A stretch of 64,000 bases of DNA from RH-chloro-G1 sp003670575 (GTDB lineage Bacteria; Chloroflexota; Dehalococcoidia; UBA2979). The position numbers were made by a program, and so were the translations under genes. The stretch spans positions 62,001 to 126,000 of the forward strand of contig CANMOP010000001.1 in the NCBI GenBank assembly GCA_947499615.1, given 5' to 3'. Shown in pieces: positions 9,420 through 16,915 of the stretch (positions are counted from its first letter, which is position 1; each line of letters opens with the position of its first letter). The notes beneath the pieces were generated by a model. It saw only the letters and a list, made by a program, of their open reading frames with translations. It had not been told where the DNA came from and did no database searches.

Positions 9420-10511
9420 ATGGGCAACTACCGCATTCTCTCGCTGCCGGGCGATGGCATTGGACCCGAGGTCACCGCAGAGGGCGTGCGCGCCCTCGAG
9501 GCCATCGGCCGCAAGTTCGGCCACACCTTCGAGTTCACCGAGGATCTGGTCGGTGGCATCGCCATCGACACGTACGGCATCGCGCTCCGCCAGGAGACCA
9601 TCGACGCCGCACTGGCGTCGGACGCGGTGCTGTGGGGCGCGGTCGGCGGGCCGAAGTGGGACAACCCCCGCGCGGCCGTGCGGCCGGAGCAGGCGATCCT
9701 CGGCATCCGCCAGGCCCTCGGGCTTTGGGCGAACCTGCGCCCCGCGAAGGTGGACGCCGCGCTCGTCGAGAACTCGACCATCAAGGCCGAGGTGCTGGAC
9801 GGCGTCGACGTGCTGATCATCCGCGAGCTCACCGGTGGCATCTACTTCGGCAAGCCGCAGGAGCGCCGCACGGTTGAAGGCCGCCGCGCTGCCGTGGACA
9901 CCATGTTCTACACGGAGGACGAGGTGGCGCGCATGGCGCACCTCGGGTTCCAACTGGCGCGCGCGCGCCGCAACAAGCTCACCAGCGTGGACAAGGCGAA
10001 CGTGCTGGAGACCTCGCGTCTCTGGCGCGAGGTGGTGGCCGAGGTGCGCCCGGAGTACCCGGACGTGGAGTTCGAGAACGTGCTGGTCGACGCGATGTCC
10101 ATGCACCTGATCCGCCGCCCGTCCAACTTCGACGTGATCATCACCGAGAACCTGTTCGGCGACATTCTCACCGACGAGGCGTCCATGCTATCGGGCTCGT
10201 TGGGCATGGCGCCCTCGGCCTCGCTGGGTGCGATGCGACCAGACGGCACGGGCCTCGGCATGTACGAGCCGATCCACGGCTCCGCGCCGGACATCGCTGG
10301 CAAGGGCCTCGCGAACCCGATCGGCATGCTGCGCTGCGCGGCGCTGCTGCTGCGCCACTCGCTGGGCCTCGAGGCTGAGGCCGTCGCGCTCGAAACCGCA
10401 GTCACCGAGGCCATCAACGCCGGCGCCCGCACCGCGGACATTGTCCGCCCCGGCGAGCAGGCGCTCTCCACCCGCGAGATGGCGGAGGCAGTGCTGTCCC
10501 GGCTGGGCTAG
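9420..10511 (+). CDS. leuB: 3-isopropylmalate dehydrogenase
   Basis: This 363-residue NAD-dependent beta-decarboxylating dehydrogenase yields 2-ketoisocaproate. The N terminus ILSLPGDGIGPEVTAEGV is diagnostic. Substrate residues are in IRELTGGIYFGKP, and the NAD-binding segment GLGMYEPIHGSAPDIAGKG is present, as is the SGSLGMAPSASLG loop. The ATG at 9420 follows CGAAAGGCG by about 8 nt. It is separated from the leuACD unit by a terminator and one membrane-protein gene, an uncommon but not unique order. Confidence 0.96.
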   Translation: MGNYRILSLPGDGIGPEVTAEGVRALEAIGRKFGHTFEFTEDLVGGIAIDTYGIALRQETIDAALASDAVLWGAVGGPKWDNPRAAVRPEQAILGIRQALGLWANLRPAKVDAALVENSTIKAEVLDGVDVLIIRELTGGIYFGKPQERRTVEGRRAAVDTMFYTEDEVARMAHLGFQLARARRNKLTSVDKANVLETSRLWREVVAEVRPEYPDVEFENVLVDAMSMHLIRRPSNFDVIITENLFGDILTDEASMLSGSLGMAPSASLGAMRPDGTGLGMYEPIHGSAPDIAGKGLANPIGMLRCAALLLRHSLGLEAEAVALETAVTEAINAGARTADIVRPGEQALSTREMAEAVLSRLG

Positions 10512-10590
10512 GGGCACCTCGAACATCAGGATCTCGGCGTGGCGTGCGGGTTCCCGCCCCGCCTCGGCCGTCACCGCTCCAGAACGGTGT

Positions 10591-10633
10591 ACTGTTCGAT
10601 GAATCGACCAAATTGGTCGATTCATCGAACAGT
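10591..10633. repeat. perfect 43-bp palindrome
   Basis: A 21-bp arm beginning ACTGTTCGATGAATCG (10591-10611) is repeated exactly as its reverse complement at 10613-10633, around one central A (10612). It is markedly AT-richer than its surroundings. It lies 80 nt after leuB and only 7 nt upstream of the -35 box of the cimA leader promoter. No T-run follows, so a simple terminator is unlikely. It could be an operator, a cruciform-forming element or a remnant of a small mobile element. No other copy was noticed in this window. Confidence 0.85.
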
Positions 10634-10640
10634 CGCCCAA

Positions 10641-10670
10641 TTGCGAGCCCACCTCGCCGCCGACTACAAT
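10641..10670 (+). promoter_or_regulatory. sigma-70 promoter of the cimA leader
   Basis: TTGCGA at 10641-10646 and TACAAT at 10665-10670 (5 of 6 matches to the -10 consensus) are separated by 18 nt. The expected start, 7 nt after the -10 box, is 10677, the first base of a GTG codon that opens the leader ORF. This predicts a leaderless leader peptide, as at ilvB. The adjacent palindrome abuts the -35 side. Confidence 0.62.
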
Positions 10671-10676
10671 CGATGG

Positions 10677-10766
10677 GTGACTACGATGACATCCGATCAC
10701 ACACAGAAGGCGGTACACGTCGCCCGGCCACTCGCGCCGGCGACGTCGATTATCACGCGCTGCTGA
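10677..10766 (+). CDS. cimA leader peptide (attenuation peptide)
   Basis: This is a 29-codon ORF with GTG at 10677 and TGA at 10764-10766. The last nine residues are ATSIITRC preceded by P, so tandem Ile codons (ATT ATC) and Thr lie four codons before the stop. Thr is abundant throughout (six codons). The stop is 4 nt before a strong intrinsic terminator. The geometry is that of a ribosome-mediated attenuator responding to Ile/Thr, which suits cimA, the entry to threonine-independent isoleucine synthesis. An in-frame ATG at 10599 inside the palindrome would lengthen it to 55 codons, but the promoter favours 10677. Confidence 0.6.
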   Translation: MTTMTSDHTQKAVHVARPLAPATSIITRC

Positions 10767-10770
10767 CCCC

Positions 10771-10810
10771 ACCTCCTCCGGTCCGAGTCCTCGGCCCCGG
10801 CGGGGGTTTT
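10771..10810 (+). terminator. attenuator terminator upstream of cimA
   Basis: ACCTCCTCCGG (10771-10781) pairs with CCGGCGGGGGT (10797-10807) with a single T-C mismatch and one G-U pair, followed by TTTT. Within the loop CCGA and TCGG can pair as an alternative stem. It stands between the leader peptide stop (10766) and cimA (10854), so it can only act by terminating before cimA. That supports attenuation rather than end-of-operon termination. Confidence 0.7.
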
Positions 10811-10853
10811 AGCAATGCGCGGCCTTCGCCGCCAGACCGGAACGAGGAACGTA

Positions 10854-12494
10854 ATGACCACTCCCACTACTGCATCTCCGGACGCCTCCGCCACTCCCGC
10901 CGGCCGCCCCATCCGCCTCTACGACACCACGCTGCGTGACGGCCTCGGCATGGAGGGGCTCAGCCTCTCCGTGGACGACCGCATCCTGCTGGTCCAGAAG
11001 CTCGACGAGATCGGCGTGCACTACATCGAGGGTGGGTACCCCGGCTCCAACGCGAGCGACGCGGAGTTCTTCCAGCGCGCGAAGTCGCTGAAGCTCGCGC
11101 ACGCTCGGCTCTCCGCATTCGGCTCCACCCGCCGCGTCGGCGGCGACGCTGCGACTGACGAGGCGATCCTCGCGGTGTACAACGCAGAGACGCCGGTGGT
11201 GACGCTGGTCGGCAAGTCGTCGGCGGTGCAGGTTCGAGACGTGCTTGGCACCACCGAGGAGGAGAACCTCGCGATGATCGCGGACTCCGTCCGCTTCCTC
11301 GCGGAGCACGGCCGCGAGGTGGTGTTCGACGCCGAGCACTTCTTCGATGGCTACGCGGAGAACCCGGCCTATGCGCTGGCCACGTTGCGCGCCGCAGCCG
11401 GCGCGGGTGCGGGCACCGTGACACTGTGCGACACCAACGGCGGCTCCATGCCGGACGCAATCATCGCGGGCGTGCGAGCGGCGGTCGAAGCGGTGCCCTG
11501 CGCGGTCGGCATCCACACGCACAACGATGCCGAACTCGCGGTCGCGAATACGCTGTTGGCAGTGCAGGCCGGAGCGTCACAGGTGCAGGCCTGCGTGAAT
11601 GGCTGGGGCGAGCGCTGCGGTAACGCCAACATCGTCTCGGTGATCGCGAACTTGAAGCTGAAGCTGGGCATCGACGTGGTGACGGACGCGCAGCTTGCGC
11701 GGCTGACCGAGGTCTCCCACTTCGCCGGCGAGCTCGCCAACCTCGCGCCCAACTCGCAGCAGCCGTACGTCGGGCAGAGCGCGTTTGCGCACAAGGCCGG
11801 ACTGCACGTGGCCGCGATCACGAAGTCCGCAGGCTCGTACACGCACGTCGACCCGCTGGCGGTCGGCAACATCGAGCGTGTGCTGGTCTCGGAGTTGGCA
11901 GGCCGACGCAACGTGATGATGAAGCTGCGCGAGCAGGGCTTCGACATCGAACTGACCGACGCGCAGGCGCGCACCGTCCTCGAACGTGTGAAGGAGCAGG
12001 AGTCACGCGGCTTCCAGTACGAGTCCGCCGAGGCATCCTTCGAACTGCTGGTGCGCCGATCGTTGGGCGGCTATGTGCCGCCGTTTGGCCTCGAGGATTT
12101 CCTGGTGGTAGAGCGCCGGCGGCATCCCTCCGACGCGCCGTCCGCCTCCGACAGCGAGATGCTGGCCGAGGCGATGGTGAAAGTGCGTGTCGGCGAGCGG
12201 CTGACGCAGACGGCGGCCGACGGCAATGGCCCGGTGTCGGCGCTGGATGCGGCAGTACGTCGTGCATTGCTGGAGTCCTACCCCGGCCTGGAGCACGTCG
12301 CGCTACGCGACTACAAGGTGCGCATCATCAATCCGGGCGGTGGCGCGAACGCCGCGGTGCGTGTGTTGGTGGAGTCCACCGACGGTGTGCACATCTGGCG
12401 CACCGTAGGCGCGTCGACCGATGTCGTCGAGGCGTCGTGGCTCGCGCTGCAGGACTCGTACGAGTTCTGGGTCGCGCACTATCGCGAGGGCTAG
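10854..12494 (+). CDS. cimA: (R)-citramalate synthase
   Basis: This 546-residue LeuA-family enzyme condenses acetyl-CoA with pyruvate to citramalate, giving 2-ketobutyrate for isoleucine without threonine deaminase. The barrel opens with LYDTTLRDGLGMEGLSLSV; the unusual GLGMEG in place of GEQ is typical of the CimA subgroup. It includes GIHTHNDAELAVANTL and NSQQPYVGQSAFAHKAGLH. The C-terminal regulatory domain is present (about 415-530). ATG at 10854 has GAGG 6 nt upstream; an in-frame start at 10815 lies in the terminator tail and is less likely. LeuC/LeuD and LeuB encoded nearby can process citramalate. Confidence 0.92.
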   Translation: MTTPTTASPDASATPAGRPIRLYDTTLRDGLGMEGLSLSVDDRILLVQKLDEIGVHYIEGGYPGSNASDAEFFQRAKSLKLAHARLSAFGSTRRVGGDAATDEAILAVYNAETPVVTLVGKSSAVQVRDVLGTTEEENLAMIADSVRFLAEHGREVVFDAEHFFDGYAENPAYALATLRAAAGAGAGTVTLCDTNGGSMPDAIIAGVRAAVEAVPCAVGIHTHNDAELAVANTLLAVQAGASQVQACVNGWGERCGNANIVSVIANLKLKLGIDVVTDAQLARLTEVSHFAGELANLAPNSQQPYVGQSAFAHKAGLHVAAITKSAGSYTHVDPLAVGNIERVLVSELAGRRNVMMKLREQGFDIELTDAQARTVLERVKEQESRGFQYESAEASFELLVRRSLGGYVPPFGLEDFLVVERRRHPSDAPSASDSEMLAEAMVKVRVGERLTQTAADGNGPVSALDAAVRRALLESYPGLEHVALRDYKVRIINPGGGANAAVRVLVESTDGVHIWRTVGASTDVVEASWLALQDSYEFWVAHYREG

Positions 12495-12510
12495 CGGTCA
12501 GCGGCGAATC

Positions 12511-12558
12511 GACGCGCACTCTGCAGACGGCAACGCATGCCGCATGCAGGGGCGCGTC
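12511..12558. terminator. large hairpin between convergent cimA and PDZ-protein genes
   Basis: GACGCGC (12511-12517) pairs with GCGCGTC (12552-12558), and CTGCA (12521-12525) with TGCAG (12545-12549) inside it. The structure lies in the 76-nt gap between the converging genes and could act on both strands. It lacks a U-run. Confidence 0.4.
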
Positions 12559-12570
12559 GGGCCACAACTG

Positions 12571-13263
12571 CTATGAGCGCGTCGGAGCCGGAGCGGCCGG
12601 AGCGGGATCTCCCGGCCGGAACTCGCGCGGCGGCTGCGGCACGGTGGCTGCCTGGACCGTCAACGTCTGATCGGTGCCGTCGCGCTTCACCACCAGTTCG
12701 TACCGCTCGCCGGGCTTGGGGACCGCGAGCGCCCCGCGCAGCGCCTCGATGTCGCGTACGTCCTTACCCGCCGCCCTGACGATCAGGTCGCTATCGCGCA
12801 CACCTGCCGCCGCGGCCGGAGAGTTCGGCGCGACCGCCCGCACTGCTGCGCCGCCCTCGGCTGGCTCCACGTTCACTCCGAGGTACGGAGCACCGGGGGG
12901 CAACCCTGGAGCACCCTGTGGTGGGCCCTGTGGTGGGGCCCTGTGGTGGGCCCTGGGTGGGGCCCTGTGGTGGGCCCTGGGTGGGCCCTGTGGTGGGCCA
13001 CCGGGCATTCCCGGCTGCCCGAAGTAGTCGGAACCCTCGCCACCCCGCGCGCCTGGTCCTTGACGCCCGTCGCGGCCGTCGCGATTGCTCCCACGGCGGT
13101 CATCTGGCCGCTGCCATCGATCACCGTGGCGCTGGTCATCCCGGCCGCGATGATCGCCACGCCAGTCTCGTACCTCGTGGGCAATCGTCAGCAGCGCCGC
13201 TATCGACACGAGGATCGCGGCCAAGCCGACCAAATAAGGAACGAATCTAGGCCTGAGCATCAC
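12571..13263 (-). CDS. membrane-anchored PDZ-domain protein
   Basis: The protein has 230 residues, with a single N-terminal transmembrane helix (about 8-29) and then an Arg/Asp/Gly-rich stretch. A Pro/His/Arg low-complexity repeat (APPRAHHRAPP-like, about 85-118) follows. A C-terminal PDZ domain (about 122-205) starts at YLGVNVEPAEGGAAVRAV and includes NSPAAAAGVRDSDLIVRAAGKDV. No protease domain is present, so it is probably a scaffold or sensor outside the membrane. AAGGAG lies 6 nt before GTG 13263 (ATG 13260 is an alternative). It overlaps the 3' end of the sensor kinase gene by 17 nt, so it belongs to the same operon and may modulate signalling. Confidence 0.75.
   Translation of the reverse strand: MMLRPRFVPYLVGLAAILVSIAALLTIAHEVRDWRGDHRGRDDQRHGDRWQRPDDRRGSNRDGRDGRQGPGARGGEGSDYFGQPGMPGGPPQGPPRAHHRAPPRAHHRAPPQGPPQGAPGLPPGAPYLGVNVEPAEGGAAVRAVAPNSPAAAAGVRDSDLIVRAAGKDVRDIEALRGALAVPKPGERYELVVKRDGTDQTLTVQAATVPQPPREFRPGDPAPAAPAPTRS
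12909..13004. repeat. GC-rich minisatellite in the PDZ-protein gene
   Basis: Units close to CCCTGTGGTGGG and CCCTGGGTGGG are repeated about eight times. They encode the Pro/His/Arg linker of the PDZ protein. Units change length by one base in places, yet the reading frame is kept. The tract could expand or contract by slippage and change linker length. Confidence 0.8.
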
Positions 13264-14767
13264 CCTGTGCTCCTTGTGCTACATCGTCTGGCGCGGACGG
13301 CCGTGTCCGCCAATTGCCGCCGCGGCCGCTCGCGGGAGTCGGAGGCGCGGGCACGATCGGCAGGCGGACGGTGAAGACGGTCCCCCCCCCTTGCTCGGAT
13401 TGCACGGCGACGGTTCCACCGTGCGCCTGCACAAGCTCACGCACGATGGCGAGACCCAGGCCGGAATGCCCATCACGCGTACGTGAGCGATCGACTTGAT
13501 AAAAACGGTCGAACACATGCGGCAGGTCTTCCGCGGGGATCGGCGTCCCGCCGTTGTGCACCTCGATCAAGACTGCGCCGGGGATGCGCACGGTGCGCAA
13601 GAGCACCTCGCTGCCAGCGGGCGCGTAGCGGATCGCGTTGTCCATGAGGTTGGCGAGCACCTGCTCCAGGCGACGCTCATCGGCGCGCACCGGGGCCCCG
13701 TCCAGCGCCATGCGAATCTCCACCTCGGCAGTCTCCGCCTGATAGTGGAAGCGGCGCGCGGCGGCGGCCACCAGGTCATCGACGTTCATCGTCTCCAGCG
13801 CGATCGGGAGTTGACCGGCCTCGATCTGGGAGAGGTACAGCAGATCCTCGATCAGCCCGCGCATGCGCTCGGCCTCTTCATGTACGACCTCGACCGCGCG
13901 CACACGTTCGTCCTCGTCGTGCAGCACGCCATCGAGCATCGCCTGCGAGAACCCCTGGATCGAAGTCAGCGGCGTCTTCAGGTCATGCGAGACATCGGCG
14001 ATGAGTTGACGCGTGGCGCGTGTATTGCGGTCCACCTGTTGCGCCATCTGGTTGAACGCACGGCCCAGCATCCCGACCTCATCGTCGCCCAGAACATCGA
14101 TGCGCTGGCTGTAGTCGCCGAGCGCCATCGCCTCTGACGCGTTCGTCATCTGCAGGATCGGCTGCGTGATGCGACGCGCGAGCATAGCCGCCACGATGGT
14201 CGCAACCAGCGCCGCCGCACCGCCAGCAACCAGCAGTCGAGGCAACAGCCGCGCCCATGCTGCTGTGACATCGGCAGCCGGAACGGCCACGATCAGCGTC
14301 TGCTCGCCGGCCGAGATGGCGCGAGCGGGTGCCCCGGGCGGCGGTCGTCGAACGGTGGAGCGGAAGAAATACAGGTCCTCGCCACCCATACGCGCGCGGG
14401 TGGAGTGGTACGCGGGACCGGAATCGACCGGCAGTTCCTCTACCTCTTTCACGATCTCGCCCACCATGGGGTGTCGGATATCGGTATCGAGCGAGACGCG
14501 ATGGTCGCTATCGACCAGCAGGATGCGCACGTCGAAGTAGCGCGCGAACGTGGCCAGGTCATCGGCAATGCGCTCGGGCGTCCAGCCCAGCACCTGCCCC
14601 TGGCGCAAGCGGTTGGAGATGGGCTCCAGCAGCCGACCGATGCGCTCCTGCGCGGAAGCGGCCTGCTGGTCGCGCAAGAGCCAGATGGAGACGAAGCCGC
14701 CACCGACGAGGCAGAGCGCGATCACCAACGCGAAGCTGGCGAGCAACCTCGCGCGCAGACTACGCAT
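13247..14767 (-). CDS. two-component sensor histidine kinase
   Basis: This 506-residue transmembrane kinase has TM1 at about 7-31, an extracytoplasmic sensor region to about 170, and TM2 at about 173-196. A HAMP domain follows (ITQPILQM to AFNQMAQQV). The HisKA box LIADVSHDLKTPLTSIQG contains the phosphoacceptor His, then come the N box LMDNAIRYAP and the G boxes DRFYQVDRS and GHSGLGLAIV. The start MRSLRARLL at 14767 overlaps the response-regulator stop by 8 nt. A longer in-frame extension into the regulator gene is a shadow. The signal is unknown; the overlapping PDZ protein is a candidate partner. Confidence 0.93.
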   Translation of the reverse strand: MRSLRARLLASFALVIALCLVGGGFVSIWLLRDQQAASAQERIGRLLEPISNRLRQGQVLGWTPERIADDLATFARYFDVRILLVDSDHRVSLDTDIRHPMVGEIVKEVEELPVDSGPAYHSTRARMGGEDLYFFRSTVRRPPPGAPARAISAGEQTLIVAVPAADVTAAWARLLPRLLVAGGAAALVATIVAAMLARRITQPILQMTNASEAMALGDYSQRIDVLGDDEVGMLGRAFNQMAQQVDRNTRATRQLIADVSHDLKTPLTSIQGFSQAMLDGVLHDEDERVRAVEVVHEEAERMRGLIEDLLYLSQIEAGQLPIALETMNVDDLVAAAARRFHYQAETAEVEIRMALDGAPVRADERRLEQVLANLMDNAIRYAPAGSEVLLRTVRIPGAVLIEVHNGGTPIPAEDLPHVFDRFYQVDRSRTRDGHSGLGLAIVRELVQAHGGTVAVQSEQGGGTVFTVRLPIVPAPPTPASGRGGNWRTRPSAPDDVAQGAQGDAQA

Positions 14768-15461
14768 CGGCAGTGGCCGGGACGAGCTTGTACCCCACGC
14801 CCCAGACCGTTTCGATGCGGGCATCCGCCCGACGGAGCTTGTCGCGCAGCCAGGCAACGTGCACATCAATGGTCCGCGTGTCGCCCCCGTACTCCTGACC
14901 CCACACCAGCCGGAGCAACCGCTCGCGGTCCAGCACGACGTTCGGGCGGCGCAGGAACGCTTCCAGCAGGTCGAACTCGCGCTGGCGGAGGCGCACCGGC
15001 TCCCCGTCGACGACGAGGTCACGGCCCGCGGGATTCAGCGTGACGTTGCCCACGGTCACGGGCGTGACATCCGGTTCGCCATCGACGCTGCGATCCCAGC
15101 TACGGCGTCGCAGCGCAGCTTTCACGCGCGCGATCACTTCACGAGGGTTGAACGGCTTGGTGATGTAGTCGTCGGCGCCGATCTCGAGGCCGATGATCTT
15201 GTCGATGTCCTCCGATCGCGCCGTGAGCATGATGACCGGGACATCGGAGCGCTTGCGGATTTCAGTGCAGACCTCCAGGCCGCTGAGCTGCGGCATCATC
15301 AGGTCAAGCAGCACCAGATCCGGAGTCTCCTGCCCAAAGCGCTCCAGCGCCTGACGACCATCCGCCGCCGCAACCACGTCGTACCCCTCGTTGCGGAGGT
15401 AGAGGCGCAGCAGCTTGATGATGTTCGGTTCATCGTCTGCGATCAGTATCTTGGGACTCAC
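14760..15461 (-). CDS. OmpR/PhoB-family response regulator
   Basis: This protein has 233 residues. The receiver domain has ILIADDEPN (acidic pocket), DLVLLDLMMP (phosphoacceptor Asp at about 52), MLTARSE and YITKPFNP (conserved Lys). The winged-helix DNA-binding domain (about 130-230) contains LRQREFDLLEAFLRRP and TRTIDVHVAWLRDKL. The start is GTG at 15461. It is the first gene of a regulator-kinase-PDZ operon. A hairpin carrying a GGA motif sits about 140 nt upstream (15603-15621). Confidence 0.94.
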   Translation of the reverse strand: MSPKILIADDEPNIIKLLRLYLRNEGYDVVAAADGRQALERFGQETPDLVLLDLMMPQLSGLEVCTEIRKRSDVPVIMLTARSEDIDKIIGLEIGADDYITKPFNPREVIARVKAALRRRSWDRSVDGEPDVTPVTVGNVTLNPAGRDLVVDGEPVRLRQREFDLLEAFLRRPNVVLDRERLLRLVWGQEYGGDTRTIDVHVAWLRDKLRRADARIETVWGVGYKLVPATADA

Positions 15462-15602
15462 GATGTGTACTCAGAACTCTGGTGCGCAGGGTGGCACCGG
15501 TGCGAGAGTCCGGACGGACTCGAAGGGGGGCCGGCCGGCCGTGCAGTCGCTCGCAACCGCTCCCACCACTGTTTCTCGCAACTGCAAGGCCGACCGTTCC
15601 CA

Positions 15603-15621
15603 CCGGCATCCATGATGCCGG
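15603..15621 (-). other. GGA-loop hairpin between csrA and the response regulator
   Basis: On the minus strand the 19-nt element reads CCGGCAT-CATGG-ATGCCGG: a perfect 7-bp stem with the GG of a GGA triplet in the loop. It closely resembles the hairpin in the two flagellin leaders (GGCATGGATGCC). No T-run follows on either strand. It may be a CsrA-type RNA site in the regulator leader or the csrA 3' region. Confidence 0.45.
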
Positions 15622-15724
15622 TCAGTGATTGGCCGCCCGCAAATCAAGTGTAAACAATGTGTGACCTTGGGAGTGGGCAGCCGGTGCGCCCCACGAGGCG
15701 CCCAGCACGGGACGTCGCGGCCAA

Positions 15725-16003
15725 TCAGCCCGCGCGCGGCGTCCCGTCTGTTCCGCGGTTGGGGCGTGCGACGGGCGCATCGAGCGAGCGCAGCCGCCGC
15801 GCGAGCTGCTCACCCTGCCCGTTCTGCGCCGCCTCACGGTTCGCGCCGGCAACCTGCTGCACGAGCTCCTCGCGCAGCACACCAACGGTCAAGGGCGACT
15901 CGATCCCGATCTTCACTCGCTCGCCATCCACCGCCAACACTCGCACGATGATGCGGCCGTCAATGACGATGCCTTGCTCAATCTTGCGCGTCAGGATCAG
16001 CAA
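15725..16003 (-). CDS. csrA: carbon storage regulator CsrA, with long C-terminal tail
   Basis: CsrA is a dimeric RNA-binding protein that recognises GGA in hairpin loops and usually represses translation; in many flagellated bacteria flagellin mRNA is the key target. Residues 1-50 match CsrA throughout: LILTRKIEQGIVIDG, then VKIGIESPLTVGVLREEL, with the RNA-binding Arg at position 44. At 92 residues it is longer than the usual 60-75, with a polar tail from about residue 58 that is Gln/Arg-rich. TTG at 16003 is the start because GGGAGG lies 5-10 nt upstream and the product then begins MLILTRK. No fliW is visible in the window. Confidence 0.9.
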   Translation of the reverse strand: MLILTRKIEQGIVIDGRIIVRVLAVDGERVKIGIESPLTVGVLREELVQQVAGANREAAQNGQGEQLARRLRSLDAPVARPNRGTDGTPRAG

Positions 16004-16082
16004 CTGGGCCTCCCTGCCCTCCGTGCATTGCTGCACGTGATCAGCCGCGGCACGCCGTGAGGCGACGCGGCTGCCTGGCGGG

Positions 16083-16223
16083 CTACGCCGCCTGCGCGCG
16101 CGATGCCGTGGTGGCGTCCGCGTCGGCATCGGCGTCGGCGTCGGCCGAGGCCAGCACGTCGGCCGGTGCCTCGCCACGCGGATCCTCGGCGGTTGTCCCG
16201 CTCACCAATCTCAATTCATCCAT
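16083..16223 (-). CDS. small protein with Ala-Asp repeat, upstream of csrA
   Basis: This 46-codon ORF has ATG at 16223 and GGTGAGG about 8 nt upstream. The product contains a repeated Ala-Asp tract (SADADADADADA) and no recognisable domain. It is the same strand as csrA and 79 nt before it, so it may be co-transcribed. The acidic repeat would be compatible with an RNA-mimicking or protein-binding tail, but that is only speculation. A -10-like GCCGATAG box lies upstream at 16288-16295 without a matching -35 at the usual spacing. It may also be a chance ORF. Confidence 0.35.
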   Translation of the reverse strand: MDELRLVSGTTAEDPRGEAPADVLASADADADADADATTASRAQAA

Positions 16224-16440
16224 CGCAGTCACCTCACCGCTCTCAGTTGAGTCCGAGGGCGATGCTACGGGCGCAGGATCAGCATCCCTATCGGCGTTTC
16301 CCCTACGTTTGAGGTTGAGAACCCTAAGAAAGGTGATTATTCGGGCGATGACAGCCCACTGTCAGGCACGTTTGGCACGCAGGATCGGGACTCACCCGGG
16401 TACACCCCTTAAGGGTGACCCGCAGCATCCAGAGGTGCGG

Positions 16441-16740
16441 CTAGACAGGAACCGGTGCCACGCCCTCAAACGAGTACTCGTGGTGATCCGAGACAATGAA
16501 GTTCAGGCGGGAGCGCAGCGCCAGATCGTGCTCTTGCTGCGCGGCGGCGTTCGCGTCCGCCTCGGTGGCCCAGACGCCCATCCGCCCGATGAACCCAGCG
16601 CTGTCCGCAGGCTCCAGTCGATAGCCGGACATGAAGCCGGGCTGCTGCTGGTAGTACACAACCAGACTGTCAATCAACTCGCGTGCGTGCGCGTCTTGCC
16701 CGTGCATGGGACGCATCAATGAGAACCGGACGTACGGCAT
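16441..16740 (-). CDS. ABM/Dabb-like small protein
   Basis: This 99-residue single-domain protein has an antibiotic-biosynthesis-monooxygenase-like ferredoxin fold: PYVRFSLMRPM (strand), a helix with ARELIDSLVVYYQQQPGF, then GYRLEPADSAGFIGRMGVW and a final helix and strand. The enzymatic role in this family varies, so no reaction is assigned. ATG at 16740 is chosen for GAGGGG six nt upstream and because the fold starts there. An in-frame extension upstream has no domain. Confidence 0.65.
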   Translation of the reverse strand: MPYVRFSLMRPMHGQDAHARELIDSLVVYYQQQPGFMSGYRLEPADSAGFIGRMGVWATEADANAAAQQEHDLALRSRLNFIVSDHHEYSFEGVAPVPV

Positions 16741-16915
16741 GGTATCCCCTCGGGGCAGCGGCGCTGCCCGCATACGGTCATCAGTGGCAGCGGGATAAAC
16801 ACCTCGCGCGGGCGATGGGACGTACCGGCACCGCAGCCAGTGTACGCATCCGAGGGGGATCGAAGCGGGTTGGACAGGCGGATCACAAGAATCCGCCTGC
16901 ACCACCTACGTGCGA

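Noticed and set aside
12909..13004. Tandem repeats considered as a CRISPR array
   Set aside because: Units are about 11-12 bp, contiguous without spacers, and translate in frame as a Pro/His/Arg linker.
16288..16295. GCCGATAG as a sigma-28 promoter for csrA
   Set aside because: The -10-like box is good, but no TAAA/TCAA occurs at 15-16 nt spacing (the nearest TCAA is 13 nt away), so it is not called as a promoter.
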